Origin: Methylococcales bacterium
Lineage (GTDB): Bacteria; Pseudomonadota; Gammaproteobacteria; Methylococcales; Methylomonadaceae
DNA: 55,749 bases
Assembly: GCA_003584865.1 (NCBI GenBank)
Contig: QVQE01000147.1
Span: 1-55,749, forward strand
Direction: 5' to 3'
Position 1 is the first letter of the stretch; each line of letters begins with the position of its first letter. The position numbers and the translations under genes were made by a program. The notes below the pieces were generated by a model. The model was not told the origin of the DNA and made no database searches. It saw nothing but the letters and a program-made list of their open reading frames with translations. Shown here one piece after another: positions 42,424 through 50,481 of the stretch.

Positions 42424-42699
42424 AGTGAATAGAATAGCTTACCTGACTATGGCTATTTTATATTCTTTGTGAAACAATTAACTAACAAAACCATAATTAA
42501 TAACCTTACAAAGATCTGTGCTCACCCAGTGGAGCTTGTGGCGTTTATTCGAACATTATTCGTTTATTCAAAGACCGCAGATACAATAAAATTTTAATTT
42601 ATTTTCTATATCATCATTGAACATAAACAAGCCGAGAGCAATAATGACTGTATATCTTAAACGAATAGATATCTTTATTTTAATAATTAGTTTATTGAT
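42424..42699. repeat. Direct repeat copy 1 (276 bp; has an 11-bp insertion relative to copy 2)
   Basis: agtgaatagaatagcttacctgactatgg...taattagtttattgat is identical to 44051-44315 except for the extra aaaattttaat after gcagatacaat. Confidence 0.97.
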
Positions 42700-42715
42700 T
42701 CCCTTTGTTATCTAG
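42644..42715 (+). pseudogene. Truncated 5' fragment of the GT87-like gene (duplicate of the start of 44260-45474)
   Basis: MTVYLKRIDIFILIISLLI is identical to the intact gene, then PFVI* after the repeat boundary. Confidence 0.9.
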
Positions 42716-43015
42716 ATAAGTACGTGAAAGATTCTGACTATAAATTTGATAAAGCAATGCTTGTTTATCATGGCTGACTTGAAGGGGCGCTAAGCCCTCA
42801 TCGAACTGCCAGGTTCCAAACTTTTTAGGAACCATAGCTTCCAGATTAAACTGCCCGTTCTGTTCTGCTAACTTCTGTGTTGGTTTTAATAAAAGTGTTG
42901 ATCCTGCCGCCAGCAACATCGCCAGCGAAAGGATAAAAGCTTTAATTGAAGAAGGTTGTTTGTTTTTAGTAATCACCAGGGACAGGTACTCCATACCGAA
43001 CAGGATGATATTCAT
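42692..43015 (-). pseudogene. Truncated EpsI-like (exosortase-associated, DUF3485) N-terminal fragment
   Basis: FILSLAMLLAAGSTLLLKPTQKLAEQNGQFNLEAMVPKKFGTWQFDEGLAPLQVSHDKQALLYQIYSQNLSRTYLDNKGNQ* resembles EpsI but stops where the direct repeat begins, missing the rest of the domain. Confidence 0.7.
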
Positions 43016-43025
43016 AAAACCGAAA

Positions 43026-43178
43026 TTAGTGTTACTTTATCGGCACCGCTTGATTTTCCTTGTTATCTTTACCTTTGGATTCACTTAACCTTTCAAACTC
43101 TCCCAAGTATTTTATTTTTGCAGAGTCATGTAGCTTTTTAATGATAGCATCAGCTTCTTTCTTACGCTTTTGGTTATA
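43026..43178 (-). pseudogene. Orphan C-terminal coding fragment (TPR/EPS-locus-like tail, no start)
   Basis: Minus frame ...AYLYNQKRKKEADAIIKKLHDSAKIKYLGEFERLSESKGKDNKENQAVPIK* lies between the PEP-CTERM stop and the EpsI fragment and overlaps the last codons of the PEP-CTERM ORF. Confidence 0.4.
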
Positions 43179-43794
43179 TAAGTAAGCTGTCTGATTTCTT
43201 AGACTTATTTACTTTCACAGCAATCAAGAACAGACCAATTAACATCATCGCCCATTGTTCAATCTCCGGGATAGCAGCAACTGTGATCGTAGTGTAAACT
43301 GAAGCCGTAGCTCTTGCAGCTATAGTATAGGCGACGTGAAGATCATATACTTGGCCTGATACTAGTGCGCCAAAGGTATACATTCCTGTAAGAGGATCAA
43401 TAGTAAGTGCAATAGTTTTACCTGTAGTTACGTCAATAAGCGTAGGCGTCATTCCTGTTGAAAACAGGTTTGAATTCATAGTCGCCGAGAACAGAGGAGT
43501 GCTTGCAACTACAGAGAAAAAACTATTGGCTACACCCGTTCCTGTCAAGTTTCTAAATGTGGAATTAATGCCGCCTTGATCCGCTAATAACCAAGCTGTA
43601 GCTGCAGTATTGGTTGTTGTACCTACCCCCCCATTAAAACTGGTTGCAGTTCCTGCTGAAGCTGCGTTAGCGTAAACTGTGGTTGAATTTGACGCCACAG
43701 CTGCAGCTGCAGCTGTATTAACAGCAAATGGCATTACCAAAGCAAGTGTTAAAAAAGCTAATAAACCTATTCTTTTCATATCCATGATCCTCAA
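43174..43794 (-). CDS. PEP-CTERM-type exported protein (PEIEQWAMM variant)
   Basis: N-terminal signal peptide MKRIGLLAFLTLALVMPFAVNTAAAAA; C-terminal IPEIEQWAMMLIGLFLIAVKVNKSKK = Pro-Glu motif, TM helix, basic cluster. Confidence 0.8.
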   Translation of the reverse strand: MRIMDMKRIGLLAFLTLALVMPFAVNTAAAAAVASNSTTVYANAASAGTATSFNGGVGTTTNTAATAWLLADQGGINSTFRNLTGTGVANSFFSVVASTPLFSATMNSNLFSTGMTPTLIDVTTGKTIALTIDPLTGMYTFGALVSGQVYDLHVAYTIAARATASVYTTITVAAIPEIEQWAMMLIGLFLIAVKVNKSKKSDSLLI

Positions 43795-43863
43795 TATCTG
43801 AAAGTAAAATAATTAGCTCATAAAGACGACAGTATAATATTTGTCAAAAACCTTCCCAACTAA

Positions 43864-43932
43864 GTTATGTTCTAATATTATACCAACATTTATTATACCA
43901 ACATTGTTATGTTCTAATATTATACCAACATT
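43864..43932. repeat. Short direct repeats gttatgttctaatattataccaacatt (two full copies plus one partial)
   Basis: 43864-43890 and 43906-43932 are identical 27-mers; attataccaacatt occurs again between them. Confidence 0.95.
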
Positions 43933-43934
43933 CC

Positions 43935-43964
43935 AAAACAAAACAAAACAAAACAAAACAAAAC
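43935..43964. repeat. Pentanucleotide microsatellite (AAAAC)6
   Basis: Six perfect uninterrupted AAAAC units. Confidence 0.97.
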
Positions 43965-44050
43965 TAAATGAATTGCATTAAGCTTGGTTGTTTTATATGA
44001 TAAAAAATTTAGCTAGACTTTTGGTAGTTCCAGGAAATAAATACAAGGGG

Positions 44051-44315
44051 AGTGAATAGAATAGCTTACCTGACTATGGCTATTTTATATTCTTTGTGAA
44101 ACAATTAACTAACAAAACCATAATTAATAACCTTACAAAGATCTGTGCTCACCCAGTGGAGCTTGTGGCGTTTATTCGAACATTATTCGTTTATTCAAAG
44201 ACCGCAGATACAATTTATTTTCTATATCATCATTGAACATAAACAAGCCGAGAGCAATAATGACTGTATATCTTAAACGAATAGATATCTTTATTTTAAT
44301 AATTAGTTTATTGAT
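44051..44315. repeat. Direct repeat copy 2 (265 bp), spanning the 5' region and first codons of the GT87-like gene
   Basis: See copy 1; same orientation, starts 1627 bp apart. Confidence 0.97.
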
Positions 44316-45474
44316 ATTTTCTTACAATATTCACTTTTTTATTGTCAATGGAGTTCTAGCTGACCTAGCCATCTACGAACGTGCTGCTGTTGCCTATTTG
44401 CAAAATAAAAATGCTTATAGGCCAGAAGTTGCTCAAAATTTATTTGTTTATAATCCTGTTATATTGCATTTATTTGCTTACTTAGAAAGGTTATTCGGAT
44501 TTACTCACTGTATTGCTGCAATATATTCATTTACATTGATATGGTTTGGCGTAGAGATTTATTTGTGCTTCCATAAGCTTCCTATCAAAAACGAATCCAT
44601 TAAAAAAGCTACAATCTTAAATTTTTGTTTGATCCAGATATCTGCTCTGGCATTTGGCGGTATCGGTTTTTTATCATTTACTACCGGAAATATAACTTTA
44701 TATACACATTTTTTATTGATTGCCTGCCTTTTAGGATTTTATAGAACGGATTGTATGCGGTACAAAATAATATTCTGCATATTGTTATTGTTCTTTTCTA
44801 TTATAAAACCGTACTTTTTGGCATACTTAGCCATTATATTTTTAATCTTTAATAATAAAAGTCAGATTATCCTTGCGTTAACATTTATTATTGGCGCATT
44901 TGGAGCGACATGGCTTTCTTCTATGTATTTTTATGCACCAGAATATCAAGAATTTATTAATGCATTACATCAACAGATTCTAGTTTTCAATGATATTGGT
45001 TTTTCAATTTTTGCTGTGGCAATCAACGCACATTTGTCCGAGACTGTATCAATAATTATACATATTATTTTTTCTATAATTATGTTGTATGCATTCGCAT
45101 TTTATTTGCCACGTTTTTTTTCTATCAAAACAGATTTATATGCTAGAACATTTCTTTTATATTTCTGTCTTTGCATAATAAACCCTAGAATGAAAGAATA
45201 TGATTTATATCCAGCTATAATTTGTATTTTTATGTTTTTCCATCAAATTACGTTGAAAAATAAACCTATAATGCTCCTAGGCATTATAGTTTCAATCATA
45301 CCTGAGCTTCTTGCAGTAATCTCTGAAGATTTTGTCATAAAATTACCTGCAATATTCACCAAGGCTCACCCTTGGCAATTATTAGGTTTAGTTATCATGT
45401 TCGGTGTTTTCGCCATCTATATTATGCAAGACAAGAATAAGGATTCACTGATAAAATCCTGCACTAGGTACTAG
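44260..45474 (+). CDS. GT87/DUF2029-like integral membrane glycosyltransferase
   Basis: Multi-TM protein MTVYLKRIDIFILIISLLIFSYNIHFFIVNGVLADLAIYERAAVAYLQNKNAYRPEVAQNLFVYNPVILHLFAYLERLFG...FTTGNITLYTHFLLIACLLGFYR; DxxxYxxA...YRP...YNP pattern. ORF-track start 44233 is TTG; ATG at 44260 is preferred. Confidence 0.7.
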   Translation: MTVYLKRIDIFILIISLLIFSYNIHFFIVNGVLADLAIYERAAVAYLQNKNAYRPEVAQNLFVYNPVILHLFAYLERLFGFTHCIAAIYSFTLIWFGVEIYLCFHKLPIKNESIKKATILNFCLIQISALAFGGIGFLSFTTGNITLYTHFLLIACLLGFYRTDCMRYKIIFCILLLFFSIIKPYFLAYLAIIFLIFNNKSQIILALTFIIGAFGATWLSSMYFYAPEYQEFINALHQQILVFNDIGFSIFAVAINAHLSETVSIIIHIIFSIIMLYAFAFYLPRFFSIKTDLYARTFLLYFCLCIINPRMKEYDLYPAIICIFMFFHQITLKNKPIMLLGIIVSIIPELLAVISEDFVIKLPAIFTKAHPWQLLGLVIMFGVFAIYIMQDKNKDSLIKSCTRY

Positions 45475-45538
45475 GCATTAATCAATAGCAAATCAAAAGA
45501 CTTTTGGATACCTACAGGGTATTTATACCTATTTTCTT

Positions 45539-46942
45539 CTACCATAACAATCCAGTCATAGGCAACCCAAAACCCAGTAACCAACGCCCATATATTAGAA
45601 TACCTACTACCCCTGTAAACATTAAAGTTGTTTTTATATCCTGACTAATGCTCGATAAGCCTTCACGATAAACACCAAAAGTGATTGCAAAGTAAAATGG
45701 CACATCATTCATAGCTACGATAATAATTGCTCCCAATATCCCATAATACTTAAACCCAAGCGGTATACTAATTACAGTAAATAGAAATCGAAAAAAATTG
45801 CCAAAAGCTGCATAGTTAGGCTTTCCAATGGCAAAAAGAGCTTGCTCGCTGGTTTGAGAAAGCATATTTGGCCATATCCCAATCGCCAGCAAAGGTAACA
45901 TCCAACTAGCCTGCTCATAACGTTTGTCATAAAGAAGCAAAATCAAAATATCACCAAAAGACACCAAGACCGCAAGCGCTAACGCCAGGATAATTAATAT
46001 TTTTTTTCGACTATTAAGTAATTGTTTTCTAAATTCAAGGCGTGGCATATGCGCCAAACGGGATAAAGTCGGATATATGATTTTACCACTAAGACCTGAG
46101 ACAATCTGTCTTGGCACATCTGACAGCGTTAAGGCAATAGAATAAACTCCCAGCATTTCAAGTGAGAATATTTTAGCCAGGATCACCCGATCCGCCTGAC
46201 CTGCTAAAAAAGTGAGTATGGTTGAAATAAAGATCCACTTTCCAAAATGAATGAGCTCTTGAGCCGCTGTTTTATCCCAGTGGAAGCGGTTGAGTTGCCC
46301 AGGTATTAAGAAATGACTCCAAATCATACTTATCAAGGCACCCGACAGAACACCTGCAACCAAAGCCCAAATTGATGGGCTTATCCATGCCCAGGTAATC
46401 ATGATTGTTAAGGACATTAATTGTGTAATTAACTCCTGTATCACTAACCTTTTTAATGCTAAATTTCGATAGCTTGTATACAACGCGGTAGAATTAAACC
46501 CGCTAATTATTATAGATATTGCAATCACTGGAATTAACCAGATTAATTGAGGATTTTGGTAAAGCATAGAGGCTGGATAGGCAAGGACTGCAGCAATTAT
46601 CCAGATACCAAAACCTCTTATAACCTGGATAGTCCATGCGGAATTAAGAAAGTCTGGATCATTACCACGCTTGCTTCGAATAATACTGGTGCCAATTCCA
46701 ATATCTGAAAACAAACATAATCCCAAAAGAATAACATTGACCAAGGATATCAATCCGAAAAGGTCAGGAAATAACAGACGGGTCAAAATAAGATTACTGC
46801 CAAACCGTAAGGCTTGGCTTAAGCCATAATTTGCTACAGTCCAATAAGCGCCTTGTGTGGCAGTCTTTTTCAGAGCTTTTAGGTCAGGTTCACCCTCGTC
46901 TTGGTTTAAAGACTGAGTGCTGTTAGTTAACTTTTTAGTCAC
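45539..46942 (-). CDS. Oligosaccharide flippase family (MOP/Wzx-like)
   Basis: ATQGAYWTVANYGLSQALRFGSNLILTRLLFPDLFGLISLVNVILLGLCLFSDIGIGTSIIRSKRGNDPDFLNSAWTIQVIRG. Confidence 0.92.
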   Translation of the reverse strand: MTKKLTNSTQSLNQDEGEPDLKALKKTATQGAYWTVANYGLSQALRFGSNLILTRLLFPDLFGLISLVNVILLGLCLFSDIGIGTSIIRSKRGNDPDFLNSAWTIQVIRGFGIWIIAAVLAYPASMLYQNPQLIWLIPVIAISIIISGFNSTALYTSYRNLALKRLVIQELITQLMSLTIMITWAWISPSIWALVAGVLSGALISMIWSHFLIPGQLNRFHWDKTAAQELIHFGKWIFISTILTFLAGQADRVILAKIFSLEMLGVYSIALTLSDVPRQIVSGLSGKIIYPTLSRLAHMPRLEFRKQLLNSRKKILIILALALAVLVSFGDILILLLYDKRYEQASWMLPLLAIGIWPNMLSQTSEQALFAIGKPNYAAFGNFFRFLFTVISIPLGFKYYGILGAIIIVAMNDVPFYFAITFGVYREGLSSISQDIKTTLMFTGVVGILIYGRWLLGFGLPMTGLLW

Positions 46943-46996
46943 CGTATTAGTACCTATGGCAGGTTAATGGATTGTGAACACAATTATTTAATTTTT

Positions 46997-48166
46997 TTAT
47001 TTAATTTTTTTTATTTTATTTAAAACATCTGCATGAAACGCTCGCGCTATTTGCATCGTTACTTCAGGAGTGAAATGCCCATCACTCACAAAATTTCTGG
47101 GATTCGTATTTGACGCAATGGTGTGCGTACTTAAGTAAGGAATATCCAATTGTTTAAGTTGAGACTCAAATGCCAAGGCAAGATGGTTCTTATATCCCTT
47201 ATCCTGAATGAGCAAAACATAAGGAATTTGACCTTTTGCCCTTACATCAGCAGCAAAGTCAGCAACAAGTGTATTCGCAATATCCAAAATGCCATCTGTA
47301 TTTATAAATCCATTTGCATTCCAGTATCTTGCCGTAACATCATGCACATGCTTTTGTCCAATACTACGACGAATCATTCTTGCCAAGGCAGAATAATCAA
47401 AAATATCTTTTTCAAATATCCAGCTATTATAAGTTGGAGATTTACTTCTAAGCATTTTGATATATACCTGCCACAATGAAGGATTGTCATAAAATGCAGT
47501 ACGTAATTCTTCTATAGAATGGATGATAGGATCTTCCTCTGAAATATGACCTTCTTTTAAGGTGTAGATCGGATAGGTATAAGGTGCTGCACCTTCAAAA
47601 TTGATAGTGGCCGTTGTTGGGGCTGTCATGTAAATTAGCGAAGAGGCTAAAATGCCTAGCACGACTACATCTGCCTGCTGATTCTTGGCATCTGCTTTGT
47701 AATAAGCATAAGAATGGGAAACCGTCGCTGCCGGCCCAGCTTTTAAGCGAAGCTCAAAACGAGGATCAACAACCTTTAGCGCCTCACAAATTTGATTGGT
47801 AAATGATTGTCCATAGGCAGCAATAAGAACACGATCATGACTAGATGCCATTTTAGGTTGATCATCCACTTCGTTTTCTAGTATCCAACCCGCATTGGCT
47901 ACCATGGAGGTAGATTCTTTATCTCTGCCCACCATATACCTGATTTTCCCTTCAGCCGAACGACCATAATCAAAAAAACTTTGAAGCTTGCTGGGTTGAA
48001 TCAGTGGTGATTTTGGCATTGCGAAAAAAATATTGAGCGAAATATCGATCAATATCAGCCAAACTAATGCCCATAGACTAGCGACAAAAACTCGTTGTCC
48101 AGTCAACATCGAAGTCGGGATATTATCAGACTCAGAATTGGAAATAGATGAATTGCTGACTGTCAT
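46997..48166 (-). CDS. SGNH/AlgX-like acetylation-associated protein
   Basis: Single N-terminal TM, VLIAAYGQSFTNQICEAL, C-terminal YLSTHTIASNTNPRNFVSDGHFTPEVTMQIARAF; overlaps the upstream MBOAT gene. Confidence 0.65.
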   Translation of the reverse strand: MTVSNSSISNSESDNIPTSMLTGQRVFVASLWALVWLILIDISLNIFFAMPKSPLIQPSKLQSFFDYGRSAEGKIRYMVGRDKESTSMVANAGWILENEVDDQPKMASSHDRVLIAAYGQSFTNQICEALKVVDPRFELRLKAGPAATVSHSYAYYKADAKNQQADVVVLGILASSLIYMTAPTTATINFEGAAPYTYPIYTLKEGHISEEDPIIHSIEELRTAFYDNPSLWQVYIKMLRSKSPTYNSWIFEKDIFDYSALARMIRRSIGQKHVHDVTARYWNANGFINTDGILDIANTLVADFAADVRAKGQIPYVLLIQDKGYKNHLALAFESQLKQLDIPYLSTHTIASNTNPRNFVSDGHFTPEVTMQIARAFHADVLNKIKKIK

Positions 48167-49778
48167 TAGATAACCCCATTATAAAAGCAAATATTAGGAG
48201 AGCATATACGCCACCATGAATAACCGCTGGATAATATGTATAAAAATGTATATTTTGGCGTTTGAATTGAAATATCTCGACAAAAATTAAGATAAAAATA
48301 CCTAATAGAGAACTAAATGGCGGAATTTTCATATGTAATGACATATTGGAAAAATCACTTAATAAAATTTGAGTAAAGGAGCTGATTTGATCAAAAGATG
48401 TTGCTCTAAACAAAAGCCATCCATAACAGATAAACACAAAAAAGAACATCATCCTAGGCAAGCGCATTAATAATGTTCCACAAAACTCGGCTGGTTTGCG
48501 TCCAACAAATAATCTATGAATAATCAACATAGCACCTTGGTATCCACCCCAAAGTAAGAAATTCCAGGCAGCACCATGCCATAAACCACCCAGCACCATA
48601 GTTAGCATTAAATTTCTATAGACCTTAATTTCCGAGCCACGATTCCCGCCCAGGGGTATATATAAATAATCCCGGAGCCAGGATGACAAACTAATATGCC
48701 AGCGACGCCAGAACTCAGAAGGATTTAAAGAAAAATAAGGCTGATCAAAGTTTTTTAATAACTCAATACCAAACCAAAGAGATACACCACAGGCAATATC
48801 AGAGTAACCCGAAAAATCACAATAAATCTGTATTGCAAATGCCACCGTGGCGGTAACAATATCTAACCAACCGACATCACCACTGGCATTGTAAACTGAG
48901 AATACTGAACCCGCTAATCCATCAGCAATCGCCATTTTTTTTACCAGCCCAAGCAGGATAAGGTAAGCGCCTTGACAGATATTTTCAAAATTTATGCGCC
49001 GCTCCCCCAGTATCCGTGGAATCAAATGCGATGCCCGCTCTATTGGCCCTGCAACTAAAGGCGGAAAATAAGATACAAATAGCGCAAAATCCCTTAAACG
49101 ACTAACCGGTTGCATCTTACCCCAATAGACATCACAGACATAACTTAAGGTCTGAAATGTGTAAAAAGAAATACCAATCGGAAGGATGATATCCAAATGC
49201 ATGCTAGGAGCGTCAACACCTAAACTCTTTAAACAGCCTTCAGCCTCAGCAACAAAAAAATTATAATATTTAAAAACGCCTAACATGCCTAACTGACCCA
49301 TCAGACTGCACCGTAAAAAGAAAATACGCTTTGTTTTTTCTTCCATGTGCTTAAGCACATAAGGATAAGCTATATTAGCAACGGCAACACCTAAACCCGA
49401 AAGACCCAATACGTTAAGTCCAAGGGAAGTGGGCGTTAATAACTGCTGCCAATCAATATTAATATTATTTAAATACGCGCCCTGAAAAACGACCGCATGC
49501 CAATCGGGCACCAGAAAAAATAATGCAAATCCAAGTAGATGACATGTCGGTGCAAGCCGTTGAGCCAACGTCATTCGTCCATTTGCTATCATCAACCCGG
49601 TACAAAAATCGAGTACTGTAGATAATGACACAAGGTAAAGGAATCGTATGTCCCATACACCATAAAAAGTATAGCCGGCAATCAACAATACCCAATTTTG
49701 GTAACGTCTACCACATAAATAGTAAAAGAGCAGAACAATGGGTAAAAAAATAGCAAACGAAAGAGAATTAAAAATCAT
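48132..49778 (-). CDS. MBOAT family O-acyltransferase (AlgI-like)
   Basis: MIFNSLSFAIFLPIVLLFYYL...LPIGISFYTFQTLSYVCDVYWG...FALFVSYFPPLVAGPIERASHLIPRI...YCDFSGYSDIACGVSLWFGIELLKNFDQPYFSLNPSEFWRRWHISLSSWLRDYLYIPLGGNRG. Confidence 0.95.
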   Translation of the reverse strand: MIFNSLSFAIFLPIVLLFYYLCGRRYQNWVLLIAGYTFYGVWDIRFLYLVSLSTVLDFCTGLMIANGRMTLAQRLAPTCHLLGFALFFLVPDWHAVVFQGAYLNNINIDWQQLLTPTSLGLNVLGLSGLGVAVANIAYPYVLKHMEEKTKRIFFLRCSLMGQLGMLGVFKYYNFFVAEAEGCLKSLGVDAPSMHLDIILPIGISFYTFQTLSYVCDVYWGKMQPVSRLRDFALFVSYFPPLVAGPIERASHLIPRILGERRINFENICQGAYLILLGLVKKMAIADGLAGSVFSVYNASGDVGWLDIVTATVAFAIQIYCDFSGYSDIACGVSLWFGIELLKNFDQPYFSLNPSEFWRRWHISLSSWLRDYLYIPLGGNRGSEIKVYRNLMLTMVLGGLWHGAAWNFLLWGGYQGAMLIIHRLFVGRKPAEFCGTLLMRLPRMMFFFVFICYGWLLFRATSFDQISSFTQILLSDFSNMSLHMKIPPFSSLLGIFILIFVEIFQFKRQNIHFYTYYPAVIHGGVYALLIFAFIMGLSNDSQQFIYFQF

Positions 49779-50002
49779 TTAATCAACAAATTCTTTTGAG
49801 TGGCGAGTTTGTCTAGTTTATCTCTATAGAGTACAGATAACAAGATACTGAAGAAAACCCAATTATCTAAACTCGCAAAAGGCGTAGCTATACGAATAAA
49901 ACCTACGTCACCATTGGCAATGGGTACCAGTCGAGACACCAGAGTGAGTTTGCGGGCGACTTTATTCGCCTTGGCGGGATATTCATTATTTCATGCACAT
50001 TC

Positions 50003-50353
50003 CTTAAGCGATAGAAATCTCCCTTTTTCCTGTCGCTTATGCGCCTTAAGCGACAGGAACTTCCCCTTTTCCTATCGCTTATGTTCCTTAAGCGACAGGA
50101 ACTTCCCCTTTTCCTATCGCTTATGTTCCTTAAGCGACCGGAACCTCCCCTTTTCCTATCGCTTATGTTCCTTAAGCGATAGGAACCTCCCCTTTTCCTA
50201 TCGCTTATGTTCCTTAAGCGATAGGAACCTCCCCTTTTCCTATCGCTTATGTTCCTTAAGCGATAGGAACCTCCCCTTTTCCTATCGCTTATGTTCCTTA
50301 AGCGATAGGAATCTCCCTTTTTCCTATCGCTTATGTTCCTTAAGCAACAGGTG
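50003..50353. repeat. 42-bp-period tandem repeat array (8 full units plus a degenerate partial) forming serial hairpins
   Basis: Units start at 50003, 50045, 50087, 50129, 50171, 50213, 50255 and 50297; consensus cttaagcgataggaacctccccttttcctatcgcttatgttc. Each junction forms cctatcgctta-tgttcct-taagcgatagg. Confidence 0.97.
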
Positions 50354-50481
50354 TTAATTCTCTTCCTGTTGGATTGAAATACAAGCTGAAATGACATCAA
50401 AAAATATAAATATAATTTACTTACTTTATATCAGAATACAGGTATGTGGTAATTCAATTCAGTTGTAACCCAAGCTAAACC

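Noticed and set aside
42424-44315. Insertion sequence or transposon flanked by the direct repeats
   Set aside because: No transposase ORF, no terminal inverted repeats and no target-site duplication seen; a recombination-derived duplication is the simpler reading.
49980-50360. CRISPR array at the 42-bp repeats
   Set aside because: The repeats are directly contiguous with no variable spacers, and no cas genes are nearby.
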